64,000 nt of DNA. Source: G964020055 sp964020055. Its GTDB lineage: Bacteria; Pseudomonadota; Alphaproteobacteria; WRAU01; Hepatincolaceae. Of the stretch, positions 44,783 to 54,087 are shown piece after piece. The stretch spans positions 1 to 64,000 of the forward strand of contig OZ026533.1 of NCBI GenBank assembly GCA_964020055.1, written 5' to 3'. A program made the position numbers and the translations under genes. The notes beneath the pieces are model-generated. The model searched no databases. It was given only the letters and a program-made list of their open reading frames with translations, and was not told the origin of the DNA. Numbering within the stretch: position 1 is the stretch's first letter; each line of letters opens with the position of its first letter.

Positions 44783-47771
44783 CTTTTTCCTCATCCTTTT
44801 GTAGTTCAGCAAAATCTATCTTAGTACTCCATTCTGAATATCGAGAAAAATGAAAGTATTCTTCTTTTATATCTCTTTTATAAGTATCTATAAATTCAAA
44901 GGCTTTATTTTCAACATAATAACCATATAATAAAGGAGTCAGTATATTATCTGCATAAGTTTCAATGTCAAGGTTTGTTAAGTCTTTTGTTGTTGTTTCT
45001 ATGCTATTTTTAGGTAGATAAATATATCTAGTCTGTATATTTGTACTTTTATATATATCAAAAGGTAATTCTTTGAAACCATTGTTATTAATTAAGTAAT
45101 GATTTATATCAAGTTGCATAGCATATTTTTTAGTATTTGGTTTTGAGGTTTTATAATCTGTTATTATAAGATCATGTGTATTTAATAAATCTATTCGGTC
45201 TGTTTTACTAGCAATTTCTAAATGTACATCATTATTTAATTTTAAAATATTTGATCCTTTAATTTCTAAATATGAAGATTTGATATGTTTTATATCATTT
45301 TGTTGATATTTCAGTAAATAAGTAAGAGATTTTGATAATTTCTGATAATTAGTATTATAAAAAACTATATTATTATTCAGAATTTTAAATTCTTCATCTG
45401 CTAATTTTTGAATTATTGGTATTTGTTTTTCTAGCTCATAATGTTGTATGGTATTTACGTTAATAAAGAATTTTTCTAATGTATTATGCACTAAAGTTCC
45501 GTACAAAGTATGAGTTAAATTTTGAGAAATTTTTTCTAAAGGCGTTAATTTTAATATTTTAGTTATAAAAAATTCATAAGGGTTTTTATTTAAGGTTTCT
45601 AAATGAGTAGCATATAAAGAAGTAGGTAATCTGTTTTTGGGTGGAGTAATAGCAGGGCTATCAATTTTTATTGCTTGTATATCTTTAATATTGCTATCTA
45701 GATGTTTTGCTAAATTTAAAATATATTTTTTCTTAAATAAAGAAGAGCTAGAAATCTTATAGCAATTAGCAAGAGTATTTAATAAAAGTAAAAATCTTGA
45801 TGGAGAATTAACTTTATTATTGATTTTTTCAGGCCTAGATAAAATTATTTCGGGGCTCCCTAGTTGCTGACAAAAATAGTTAGATTGTATTCCAACTTGT
45901 TGATTAGATGTTGATAAGTTAATTTGCTTACAAATATATTTATTTAACCATGGATTGCTCTTTTTTTCAAAAGGCATAATACCTTCATTTAGATTTGCTA
46001 TTATTATCATGTCATGGTGTATTAAATTGCTTTGTAAAGAGTTATATAAAGACACAGATTGATAACTATAATCAGAATTTAAGACATTAATATTATTCAT
46101 CATTAAGTTTAATATATATAAATATTCTTCAACATTACAATCTTCTATAATATCTGCTTCTTCCATAAGTTTAGAAAAGAATAAAGATAATTCTTTACCT
46201 TCTTGATTTTCCCATAGTTGTGAACCATTTTCATTTTTCAAAGTTAAATTTTCTGAGATTTTTATGTGTTCTAATACGATTTGATAAAAAGAATTTTTAT
46301 TATTTTTAAAGCTAATTATTTTATCAAAGTAATTGTGTAATTCGTTTAAGAAATTTTCAAATTTTGAAACAAAATTCTTATCTTTTTTAGAAGACAATAT
46401 ATATTTATTGAAGATAATATTGTTTTTTTTATTTTCATATGTGTTTATTATGTTTTCAAGATTATTATTAGAAATATCAATAATAGGTTCTCGTAGTATA
46501 TATAAGTCTAAAAAATTAATATATTCATCAAGATCTTCTTTATTATAGCCCATATTGAAAAATGAATGTTTTAATAAACTCAAAAACATATTAGGTTCGA
46601 AATTATTAGCAACCACAGTTATTAGAAGTATCATAAATCTACAAGCTGGAAAACTTAGTAATGGCTCACCTAAGTAATTAGTTACTCCTATATTAAAGCG
46701 TAGTAGTTCTGTTTTGATTCTAAAAATTGTGTTTACATCATTACTTATGATACCAATATTTTTTTTTTGATTAGTTAGATTTTCTTTTACCAATAAAGCT
46801 ATAGCTTTAGCTTCTTCACTTTCATTTGTTGATTGCATAATAGAAATATGATCAAAAAAACTTATAACCTCTTTTTGCTTTAAATGAGTTGCAATTTTAT
46901 CATCAAAAATTCTATGAATTATATGCTCTTTAGAGGTTTTTTCTTGTAAATCTAGAATATCATGCTCTTTTATATCTAGATGAGATATTGTATGTATTAT
47001 TTCATATTGAGGATGAAGCTCTTGTATATTAGTTTCTTTATAAATAGTATTATCAATTCCATAAAAATATAATTGTCCATTTATATAATGATGAATATTT
47101 TTTAATAAATTTAAAATATATGGAGATGTAGAAATAATATTTAAAGCTATGATATTATGTTTAGAAGTAAAAATTTGATCAGCTTGAATATTATATATTA
47201 AGTTTTTTCGTTGAACTGTATCTATTGCATTGATATTAGTTAAAATTTCTTGCCATAAATTATATATAATTGGTAAAAAAGTGATGTTTTCTTTCCAGTG
47301 TTCACTTAATATATATTCAACTTGTAAATCATTTATTAAGTTTAAGTCGACATTTTCACAATAAGATTTATCTATTATTTGTGCTAATTCTTTTGCTAAA
47401 ACAAAAGTTTGATATATCTGTAAATCAGAAAACTTTTCTTTTACTATTCTACTAAGCATGTAAAGCCTTGTATTTGTAGAAATCACTCGTTTAGAAAGTT
47501 CATATTTGTGTTGTTCAGATAATTTATTAATATCTAGTTGATCAAAAAAATAATCTATATCACTTATAGAAATTATCTTAGGTAAAATAAGTGCAGATTT
47601 ATCAGCATACTTAAGAAAGCTATTTTGTAAATTGGAAATACTTCTTTCGTTAGGCACGATGATAATCAAAGAAGCTAATTGTTCAGGAGATGATGTATAT
47701 TTATTTAAAATATTCTTAGCAACTTCGTTTATAAAAGAATATCCAAATGGTATGTTGTACACATGTTTCAT
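44772..47771 (-). CDS. addB: Double-strand break repair protein AddB
   Basis: A 999-residue protein of the alphaproteobacterial AddB type: IIVPNERSISNLQNSFLK in the N-terminal inactivated helicase domain, ANLNEGIMPFEK, and a C-terminal RecB-like nuclease with SLYATHLETLNKNPYEFF and LIITDYKTSKP (the D-x-K catalytic pattern). Translationally coupled with tsaE upstream (overlap of four bases) and addA downstream. Confidence 0.92.
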   Translation of the reverse strand: MKHVYNIPFGYSFINEVAKNILNKYTSSPEQLASLIIIVPNERSISNLQNSFLKYADKSALILPKIISISDIDYFFDQLDINKLSEQHKYELSKRVISTNTRLYMLSRIVKEKFSDLQIYQTFVLAKELAQIIDKSYCENVDLNLINDLQVEYILSEHWKENITFLPIIYNLWQEILTNINAIDTVQRKNLIYNIQADQIFTSKHNIIALNIISTSPYILNLLKNIHHYINGQLYFYGIDNTIYKETNIQELHPQYEIIHTISHLDIKEHDILDLQEKTSKEHIIHRIFDDKIATHLKQKEVISFFDHISIMQSTNESEEAKAIALLVKENLTNQKKNIGIISNDVNTIFRIKTELLRFNIGVTNYLGEPLLSFPACRFMILLITVVANNFEPNMFLSLLKHSFFNMGYNKEDLDEYINFLDLYILREPIIDISNNNLENIINTYENKKNNIIFNKYILSSKKDKNFVSKFENFLNELHNYFDKIISFKNNKNSFYQIVLEHIKISENLTLKNENGSQLWENQEGKELSLFFSKLMEEADIIEDCNVEEYLYILNLMMNNINVLNSDYSYQSVSLYNSLQSNLIHHDMIIIANLNEGIMPFEKKSNPWLNKYICKQINLSTSNQQVGIQSNYFCQQLGSPEIILSRPEKINNKVNSPSRFLLLLNTLANCYKISSSSLFKKKYILNLAKHLDSNIKDIQAIKIDSPAITPPKNRLPTSLYATHLETLNKNPYEFFITKILKLTPLEKISQNLTHTLYGTLVHNTLEKFFINVNTIQHYELEKQIPIIQKLADEEFKILNNNIVFYNTNYQKLSKSLTYLLKYQQNDIKHIKSSYLEIKGSNILKLNNDVHLEIASKTDRIDLLNTHDLIITDYKTSKPNTKKYAMQLDINHYLINNNGFKELPFDIYKSTNIQTRYIYLPKNSIETTTKDLTNLDIETYADNILTPLLYGYYVENKAFEFIDTYKRDIKEEYFHFSRYSEWSTKIDFAELQKDEEKDEQ

Positions 47772-48247
47772 TCTAAAAGTGTCCAGTTTGGATTAAGTAT
47801 CTTATCATATTTGATTGTGATATCTCTCTTTTGATTGATACCCTCTGTTATATGAAAATGAATACAATTACAAGGCATGTAACTTTCAAGCTTATTAGAC
47901 CATTCAATTAATGATATTCCATTATTAAGAATTTCTTCAATACCAAGTTCGAATAATTCGTCAGCTGATACTCTATATAAATCAATATGATGAATGCTTG
48001 TTGAGAGATTTTGTAATTTACAATTATAAGTTTGAATAATAGAAAAAGTTGGGCTAATTACTGTTTCTGTAACACCCAAATGTTTCACAAGGAATTTACA
48101 AAAAGTAGTTTTTCCCATACCTAAATCGGCATCAAAACATATTGTGTCATTTTTATTAATAATTTGTGCAATTTTATAGGCCAATTGATCTAACTCTTTT
48201 AAAGTTTTAATTGAAAAATATTTAATTTGTACAGTAGATTTTTTCAT
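47768..48247 (-). CDS. tsaE: tRNA threonylcarbamoyladenosine biosynthesis ATPase TsaE
   Basis: A 159-residue protein: CFDADLGMGKTTFCKFLV (Walker A), SPTFSIIQTYN and HIDLYRVSADELFELGIEE. TsaE works with TsaB/TsaD in making t6A on ANN-decoding tRNAs. It leads tsaE-addB-addA. In many Alphaproteobacteria a DivL-type kinase gene lies just upstream of tsaE; here an FNR gene on the other strand separates the two. Confidence 0.94.
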   Translation of the reverse strand: MKKSTVQIKYFSIKTLKELDQLAYKIAQIINKNDTICFDADLGMGKTTFCKFLVKHLGVTETVISPTFSIIQTYNCKLQNLSTSIHHIDLYRVSADELFELGIEEILNNGISLIEWSNKLESYMPCNCIHFHITEGINQKRDITIKYDKILNPNWTLLE

Positions 48248-48376
48248 GATTTGCTTTTTTTATAAAAGGTAGTTCTTTAGATATGATATTATAATAATCA
48301 TTATTTATGTGTAAATAAAAATAAATTAGCATATAGATCATTTTAGCAAATTAATAATCTTTTGGAAAAAACAATT

Positions 48377-49384
48377 ATGAGTAAATACAATGTAGATGTC
48401 TTGATTATTGGATCAGGCCCTGTTGGTATTTTTGCAGCATATCAGGCTAGATTTTTAGGTATGACAACCTTAGTAGTTGATGCTTTAAATGAGATAGGGG
48501 GGCAGCTTAATGCTCTTTATCCGTACAAGAAAATATATGATATACCAGGTTTCCCAGAAATTCTAGCAAAAGATCTTATAGAAAATTTAAAAGTGCAAGC
48601 AGCTAATGTAGGACATGAAAAGTATATCATGAACACATTTGTAAAAACTATGTCTAAATTAGAGGATGGTACTTTTGAAGTTGGGATTGGAAATAATGAA
48701 TTAGTAAACTGTAAAGCTATAATAATAGCAGCAGGAGCAGGAGCATTTGGACCAAATAGACCACCTCTTTCTGGCATTGAAGAATTAGAAAATAAATCAG
48801 TATTTTATTTTGTTCAAAATCCGGAAGATTTTCGTGATAAAGTTTTAGTTATTGCAGGGGGTGGTGATACTGCTGTAGATTGGACTGTTGGCTTAGCAAA
48901 TTTAGCAAAAAAAATATATGTTATACATAGAAGAGATAACTTCAGAGCTGCAGAAACAACAGTGCAAGAAATGCGTAAATTAGTTGTAGATGGTAAAGTT
49001 GAGCTTGTTATACCATACCAATTATCGTCATTAGGTATTGAGAATGAGATATTGAAATCAGTAGAGGTTAAAACCTTAAAAGGGGATAAAAAACAAATAG
49101 AATGTGATATTTTATTACCTTTTTTTGGTTTATCGAGAGATTTAGGAAATCTTGTTAACTGGGGGTTAGAATTGGATAAACTAAAAACATCAATTGTAGT
49201 AAAACCAAGTACTTTTGAAACATCTGTAAATGGAATTTTTGCAGTTGGTGATGTATCAGAATATGAGCATAAACTAAAATTGATATCTGTTGGTTTTGCA
49301 GAAGCAGTTTTAGCTTTGCATAAATCTTGGGAATATGTATTTCCAAATAAAGCTTTTCATTTTGAGCATTCAACAACAAAATAA
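48377..49384 (+). CDS. Ferredoxin/flavodoxin-NADP reductase, thioredoxin-reductase-like
   Basis: The ATG at 48377 gives 335 residues; an upstream TTG (48362) would add five. Two Rossmann motifs: VLIIGSGPVGIFAAY (FAD) and LVIAGGGDTAVDWTVGLA with HRRDNFRA (NADP). GQLNALYPYKKIYDIPGFP and FAVGDVSEY identify the type-2 FNR group. The CxxC of true thioredoxin reductase is missing between the domains, so it should reduce ferredoxin or flavodoxin. Such reductases occur in Alphaproteobacteria, including Rickettsiales. Monocistronic, strong terminator. Confidence 0.9.
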   Translation: MSKYNVDVLIIGSGPVGIFAAYQARFLGMTTLVVDALNEIGGQLNALYPYKKIYDIPGFPEILAKDLIENLKVQAANVGHEKYIMNTFVKTMSKLEDGTFEVGIGNNELVNCKAIIIAAGAGAFGPNRPPLSGIEELENKSVFYFVQNPEDFRDKVLVIAGGGDTAVDWTVGLANLAKKIYVIHRRDNFRAAETTVQEMRKLVVDGKVELVIPYQLSSLGIENEILKSVEVKTLKGDKKQIECDILLPFFGLSRDLGNLVNWGLELDKLKTSIVVKPSTFETSVNGIFAVGDVSEYEHKLKLISVGFAEAVLALHKSWEYVFPNKAFHFEHSTTK

Positions 49385-49398
49385 AAAATTATTTTATC

Positions 49399-49432
49399 TA
49401 ATATAGGTAGAAAATATATTCTACCTATATTA
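49399..49432. terminator. Terminator between the FNR gene and the DivL-like gene
   Basis: A 13-bp perfect stem, AATATAGGTAGAA at 49400-49412 with its complement at 49419-49431 and a six-base loop, extended by one more pair; ATTTTTACTTTT follows on the plus strand. Serves both convergent genes. Confidence 0.8.
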
Positions 49433-49441
49433 TTTTTACTT

Positions 49442-50842
49442 TTAAACTATAGAAAATAGTAATTCTCTATAAGATTTATTTTTATAGCTATGTTGTATTG
49501 TAATTTTTAATCTATCTAAAATTGCCAAAGAAAGCTTTAAATCATATCTTTTAAGCATATCTTCCTTACTTAATAATGGATTTTTTGAAGTATCTTTTAT
49601 CAAAATATGGGTTCCATAATTATCTTGGGATAAGTTTAAGAATATTTCAGAATTGTAATTATTTTGTTCTAACATGTAATTAAATAAGAGGATTATAGCT
49701 TTACATAATAAATTTTTATTACTATTAATATTTTTTTCTATATCTTTATATTCTAAATTTAATTTAATATTTTTTTGTTGGATTTTGGGTTTTATAGAGT
49801 GCAGAATATCAGAAATACAGAAAATAATGTCTAATTCTTCATTTTCAATATTCTCTAATTTTTCTAAATTAATAAGAGAAATTTTATTATATAGTTCGCT
49901 ATTTACATTTTCTGCTGTATTTAAAATATTAGAAATATAATCTTTTTGGCGTATATTCAAAGAGCCCACATACTCATTTTGCAACATATCAGCAAAGCCT
50001 ATAATGCTTGTAATGGGGTTTATTATAACAGAACCTAAATCTATAAGTAATTCGTTTTGTAAATGATTTATGTTATTTACTAAAGGTTCAGGTAAAGATG
50101 AGATATCAAATGCATTATTATTTTTAAAATATGTTTCAAAAATAACAAACATAGTACCGTTTGGTAATGAAATACCTGTTATTCTTAAATTATCATTTTC
50201 AAGAGTTGCATTATATATAAATGATCTGTTTGAAACACAATATCCTATTATGTTACTTATATGATTTGGATCGTTTTTTAATATATCAATTTTATGTACT
50301 AATTCTCTAATGTGGATTGAACTATCTAATTCATTTGCATTGATAGAAAATTCCTCCATAAACTTGCCATTATAGTTCTCTATAATACCAGTACTACTTA
50401 TAATAAGTACTGGATTGGGGTTGTTAGTTATTATACGATTATAAATATTTTTGAAACTATTGAGAGCATAAGTATTATTCCATTCTTCTGTACTATCTTC
50501 CCAGGTTATCAACACTCCCAGATCTGAATATTTATGTATTTCTGTTAAAGTAGTAGAATCATTTAAAAGTATTTTATATTGATTTTTTTGTGAAATTTTT
50601 TGAGATAATTTATTATAAACATCTTGAACATACTGCCTGAAATCATCTTTTTCTGGATACTTTCCTGTTTCTCGCAAAATCTCATAAAATTCTATGATGT
50701 TTGGTTTATAAGTAAAGATATCATCTTCTAATTCCCATATAGTTTGAGCTTTTTTATTGTAAAATATTAGTTCTCCATCTGAATTGAAGGCAATCAGTGC
50801 AATGTCAAGATTGTTAATTAATAGTTTGCTAATATCACTCAT
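49442..50842 (-). CDS. DivL-like histidine-kinase-fold protein without phospho-acceptor His
   Basis: A 466-residue protein without membrane segments. Two PAS-like domains (about 5-110 and 135-240) precede a HisKA helix with INPITSIIGFADML followed by GSLNIRQKDYISNIL (about 274-306), closely matching alphaproteobacterial kinases. The phospho-acceptor position of SHELRTPL is Ser271 (GSVIINPI). The ATPase domain is degenerate: the N-box is LLFNYML and the DxGxG motif is replaced by DTSKN. In Caulobacter DivL the His is Tyr and the protein regulates CckA rather than acting as a plain kinase. Alphaproteobacterial divL often neighbours tsaE, as nearly here. I infer a DivL relative. recX follows upstream. 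Confidence 0.7.
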   Translation of the reverse strand: MSDISKLLINNLDIALIAFNSDGELIFYNKKAQTIWELEDDIFTYKPNIIEFYEILRETGKYPEKDDFRQYVQDVYNKLSQKISQKNQYKILLNDSTTLTEIHKYSDLGVLITWEDSTEEWNNTYALNSFKNIYNRIITNNPNPVLIISSTGIIENYNGKFMEEFSINANELDSSIHIRELVHKIDILKNDPNHISNIIGYCVSNRSFIYNATLENDNLRITGISLPNGTMFVIFETYFKNNNAFDISSLPEPLVNNINHLQNELLIDLGSVIINPITSIIGFADMLQNEYVGSLNIRQKDYISNILNTAENVNSELYNKISLINLEKLENIENEELDIIFCISDILHSIKPKIQQKNIKLNLEYKDIEKNINSNKNLLCKAIILLFNYMLEQNNYNSEIFLNLSQDNYGTHILIKDTSKNPLLSKEDMLKRYDLKLSLAILDRLKITIQHSYKNKSYRELLFSIV

Positions 50843-50855
50843 TTAATCATAATAC

Positions 50856-51473
50856 CTAATATACGCTAGTTTCATTAATTATTTTTTCTGCATCTTCTAT
50901 AGATAAAGATAATGCCTTTTTTATTATATCGTATGTGAAACCATTTCTGTACATGCTAGCAATTTGCTTATTTAATAGTTTAGCATCAGTTTTCTCTATG
51001 CTATTTTTACCTATAATACTTTGTTCTTCATTTTCTAAAATATCAATATTAAGAAATTTATTACTGAAGCAACCTAAACGCTTTTTTTTCATATATTTCA
51101 AAGCCGTATATAAATTTATATCATCGTTATGTAGTAGCTCTAAAGTTGTATTTATTGTATTTTTTTCAATACCATGTTGCATCAATTTATAGTTTATAGT
51201 GCTTTTAGATTTTCCTTGAGCTATTAATTCTTTAGTTTTAGATTGAGCATACATATCATCATTAATATATTTATATGTAATCATTTTTGCAACTGTAGTA
51301 TTTATAGAAGCTAAAATTTCCTCTTTGAATTCTGAATTTTCTTTTAGTTCATTGTAGTAAATTTTAAATAGCTTTCTTTGTAAGTATTGTTGTAATTTAA
51401 AACTACTTACATTATATCTAGACAAATATTTAATACTTAAATTAAAACATAATTTATTTATCTGCTCATTCAT
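50856..51473 (-). CDS. recX: Regulatory protein RecX
   Basis: A 205-residue protein with RecX tandem helical repeats: RYNVSSFKLQQYLQRKLFK at the start, then YINDDMYAQSKTKELIAQG, KSKSTINYKLMQHGI (the KSxxxIxxxLxxKGI pattern) and a GCFSNKF segment, ending with RNGFTYDIIKKALSLS. RecX inhibits RecA filaments. It is 13 bases upstream of the DivL-like gene and probably co-transcribed. Confidence 0.88.
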   Translation of the reverse strand: MNEQINKLCFNLSIKYLSRYNVSSFKLQQYLQRKLFKIYYNELKENSEFKEEILASINTTVAKMITYKYINDDMYAQSKTKELIAQGKSKSTINYKLMQHGIEKNTINTTLELLHNDDINLYTALKYMKKKRLGCFSNKFLNIDILENEEQSIIGKNSIEKTDAKLLNKQIASMYRNGFTYDIIKKALSLSIEDAEKIINETSVY

Positions 51474-51586
51474 AATATTATTTATGGTAATATATATTTA
51501 AAATATTTGTAACTGCATTATAAATTATATATTGCATAACGTATAGATAATCTAATATATCAAAAATAAAAGTTAAGGAAGAAGTT

Positions 51587-52348
51587 GTGTTTTTAAGTTT
51601 TGTAGCTTTGTATAAAAGAGAAGTGAGTAGATTTTTAAAAGTATGGGGACAAACTATTTTGTCACCTTTTATTAATACCTTATTATTTGTAATAGTATTT
51701 TCTTTAATAGGTAGTAAATATAATGTTAACTCTGGTAATTCTATGCATTATGTTGATTTTCTTTTACCAGGACTTATTATGATGAGTATTATTAATGTAG
51801 CTTTTTCAAATACTTCAAGTTCTTTGATTATAGCTAAAATGCAAGGTATTTTACAAGAAATTTTAACAACTCCTTTAACAAGTATATCTGCAATATCTGG
51901 TTACACTTTAGGAGGTGTCACACGCTCTATTTTAGTTGCTATTGTTACATGGTTTTTTTGTTCATTATTTACTAGCTTTCAAATGCATAATGTTTTTATA
52001 ACATTTTATTTTTTATGTGTATCTGCTGCAATTATGTCAGTATTAGGAATTATGGCTGGTATAATGTGCTCAAAATTTGAACAAATATCTAATTTTACAA
52101 CACTTATAATAACCCCTTTGACTATGTTATCTGGAACATTTTATTCCACAGATTTATTTCCAGAATATTTTCAAACAATAATACATAAAAATCCATTTTT
52201 TTACATGATAGATGGATTTCGTTATGGAATTATTGGGTATTCTAATTATAACATTTGGACAGAAGCTATAGTATTATTTGTAATATTAGTACTGTTGTTT
52301 ATAATAGTAGAAAGAATGTGGTATTTTGGTTATAAAATTAAAAATTAA
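51587..52348 (+). CDS. ABC-2 type transporter permease
   Basis: A 253-residue six-helix permease with the ABC-2 pattern, YVDFLLPGLIMMSIIN, LQEILTTPLTSISAISGY and the final FYMIDGFRYGIIG near an LSGTFYSTDLFP loop. It resembles the YadH/NodJ type permeases that export lipids or polysaccharides. It starts with GTG after an AAGGAAG site. No ABC ATPase gene lies beside it; the ATPase must be encoded elsewhere. hslO follows 16 bases downstream. Confidence 0.85.
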   Translation: MFLSFVALYKREVSRFLKVWGQTILSPFINTLLFVIVFSLIGSKYNVNSGNSMHYVDFLLPGLIMMSIINVAFSNTSSSLIIAKMQGILQEILTTPLTSISAISGYTLGGVTRSILVAIVTWFFCSLFTSFQMHNVFITFYFLCVSAAIMSVLGIMAGIMCSKFEQISNFTTLIITPLTMLSGTFYSTDLFPEYFQTIIHKNPFFYMIDGFRYGIIGYSNYNIWTEAIVLFVILVLLFIIVERMWYFGYKIKN

Positions 52349-52364
52349 AAGAATATAAGGTAAT

Positions 52365-53225
52365 ATGAAAAATAAAGATAGTTTAATAAGCTTCGGTTTT
52401 AAAAATGCATTTGCTCGTGGGAAAATGGCAAAACTTTCAAATGTAACAAAAGACATTTTGAAAAGATATCATAGCCATAAATCTATAGACAAGGTGTTAT
52501 TAGATAGTGTTGCACTTACAATTGTATTAGCAAATGATTTTAAAATAGAAAGTGATTTTAAGTATCAAATTGAAACAGAAGATGGCCTTATAAAAACTTT
52601 AGTTTGTGATGCTAATCAAAAAGGGGATATAAGAGTATATTTGTCTTTAGATAAAGACAAATTATCTAAATATAGTCAAGAAGAAGACTTACCTTTTGCT
52701 GAAATTTTTGGTGAAAAATCAAATTGTACATTATTTGCAGACTATAATTTGAAAAAAATTTATAGAGATATTTTACCAATGTCTTATTCGTCTATAGAGG
52801 AAAATGCTATGCAATGGTTTGATGCGTCACAACAAATACAAAACAAAATTCGTATTTTAAGTAATTCTGAAACCTGGGAAACTTCTATTTTATTTTTACA
52901 AATAATACCTAATATATATGCTAAAGAAGAAGAGTTAGAAAAAATTAATGATGATTTTGCAACATTAATTTCTCATAGTAATACTCTTACAGAACAAGAA
53001 GCATATTATGAAGATTATGATAAAATCATACATTCTTTATATCATGAATTTGTTCCGGTTATATATTCCTCTACAAATTTACAATATAAATGTAAATGCT
53101 CACAAGATAAAATGACTACAGTACTTTCTGTAATACCTGAACAAGAGCAAAAAGAAATAAGAGCAGAAAACAATGGTACAATAGAAATAGTTTGCGATTT
53201 CTGTGGTGCTATATATAAAATGTAA
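52365..53225 (+). CDS. hslO: 33 kDa chaperonin Hsp33
   Basis: A 286-residue redox-activated holdase. The C-terminal zinc switch has the CxC (KCKCSQDK) and CxxC (CDFCGAIY) pairs. The core includes RGKMAKLSN, LTIVLANDFKIESDFK and QIQTEDG-like QIETEDGLIKTLVCD. In the oxidised state it binds unfolded proteins in the cytoplasm. It follows the ABC permease gene in one transcript and is followed by a weak hairpin and a gap. Confidence 0.93.
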   Translation: MKNKDSLISFGFKNAFARGKMAKLSNVTKDILKRYHSHKSIDKVLLDSVALTIVLANDFKIESDFKYQIETEDGLIKTLVCDANQKGDIRVYLSLDKDKLSKYSQEEDLPFAEIFGEKSNCTLFADYNLKKIYRDILPMSYSSIEENAMQWFDASQQIQNKIRILSNSETWETSILFLQIIPNIYAKEEELEKINDDFATLISHSNTLTEQEAYYEDYDKIIHSLYHEFVPVIYSSTNLQYKCKCSQDKMTTVLSVIPEQEQKEIRAENNGTIEIVCDFCGAIYKM

Positions 53226-53570
53226 TATTTTTATAAACTTTTACAGTTTAGGCTTGTTTTTTCAATACAAAATCAGATATGTAGATAATTTAAATTTGAT
53301 ATATTGAGTAGTATAAATCTTTATTAATATATAACTATCCTAAAAAATGGCATAAAAAACATGAGTAATGTTAAAGATGAAAAATTAAATTCAAAAAATA
53401 CATTAGAAAAGCCAAAAAACTGAGATAGTAGCAGTGTCTTATAAGATGATGATCTCTTGGAAAATATAATATTTAATTTTTTTATATTTTTTTAACAAAT
53501 TTCTTGATGTTTTCATATAGTTTCAGTATACTAACTAGGTATATTTTACAGATAAAATATATCTTCTTGT
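53226..53570. other. Intergenic region (345 bases) before tRNA-Gln
   Basis: The gap carries a weak terminator-like stem (TAAACT/AGTTTA at 53234-53250, then GTTTTTT) behind hslO and the tRNA promoter at its end. A 20-codon open frame (53361-53423, MSNVKDEKLNS...) has no good ribosome site and is not called. Nothing else recognisable; no ncRNA motif seen. Confidence 0.5.
53504..53532 (+). promoter_or_regulatory. Promoter of tRNA-Gln
   Basis: TTGATG (53504-53509), 17-base spacer, TATACT (53527-53532), ending 39 bases before the tRNA. Confidence 0.65.
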
Positions 53571-53645
53571 TGGGGCATAGCCAAGCGGTAAGGCAATCGG
53601 TTTTGATCCGATGATTCGGAGGTTCGATCCCTCCTGCCCCAGCCA
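53571..53645 (+). tRNA. tRNA-Gln (anticodon TTG)
   Basis: Acceptor stem TGGGGCA with TGCCCCA; D-arm AGCCAAGCGGTAAGGC; anticodon stem-loop ATCGGTTTTGATCCGAT (TTG); T-arm GGAGGTTCGATCCCTCC. Discriminator G and encoded CCA. Confidence 0.97.
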
Positions 53646-53826
53646 TCATAATATTTATTATTTCATCTTTAGTATTAAAATAATCACTTATGTGATTATA
53701 AAACATACAAAATTTTTGCTTATTATTAAGTATAATTTTATTCTTTTAAAAAATGAATATATTGAAATAAATTTAAAATAGAAAAATATTCAACCTTATG
53801 TAGTTAAATATTAAAGAGTAGCTTCA

Positions 53827-53860
53827 TATCAGAAGTTCAAATGCTATTCAACTTCTGATA
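53827..53860. repeat. Stem-loop in the gap downstream of tRNA-Gln
   Basis: An 11-bp perfect inverted repeat, TATCAGAAGTT (53827-53837) and complement at 53850-53860, around a 12-base loop. An eight-base direct repeat CTATTCAA occurs at 53844-53851 and 53861-53868. No T-tract in either direction. It lies about 40 bases beyond the 3' end of the small gene at 53902. Confidence 0.45.
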
Positions 53861-53901
53861 CTATTCAAAACAGTAAGTATATAAGTTAACAAGGAGTTAA
53901 A

Positions 53902-54087
53902 TTAAAGCATTTTGCCAAGATTGTTATTATTATTATTTGTAGTTTCTGGTAAATTTTTTCTTTCAGGTAGCATAAGTTTACTAATAAAGTCTTCTAAAAC
54001 TATAACTTTTTCATTTTTAGGTGCTTGTATTTTACTTAATCTTGCATAGCTGTCTAAATTCAAATAGGTTGCATCTACATTTGACAT
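53902..54087 (-). CDS. Small protein with poly-Asn run, unknown function (61 aa)
   Basis: A 61-residue protein with a good GGAGAG ribosome site. It starts MSNVDATYLNLDSYARLSK, then NEKVIVLEDFISKLMLPERK, and a run of six Asn before LGKML. The poly-Asn run is encoded by near-identical AAT/AAC codons and is a likely slippage site. A plus-strand gap of 115 bases separates it from trkH; probably its own transcript. No family recognised; similar small alphaproteobacterial orphans would need a search. Confidence 0.55.
   Translation of the reverse strand: MSNVDATYLNLDSYARLSKIQAPKNEKVIVLEDFISKLMLPERKNLPETTNNNNNNLGKML

Noticed and set aside
49155..49379. Antisense open frames inside genes, such as this one within the FNR gene
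   Set aside because: They lie wholly opposite well-identified genes, lack ribosome sites and show frame-shadow composition; the same applies to all other antisense frames.
53361..53423. 20-codon frame starting MSNV on the plus strand
   Set aside because: No proper ribosome site, very short, and composition like surrounding noncoding DNA.
53482..53706. Minus-strand open frame with AGAGGIEPPNHRIKTDCLTA-type sequence
   Set aside because: It is the reverse complement of tRNA-Gln; this peptide is a well-known spurious translation of tRNA genes.
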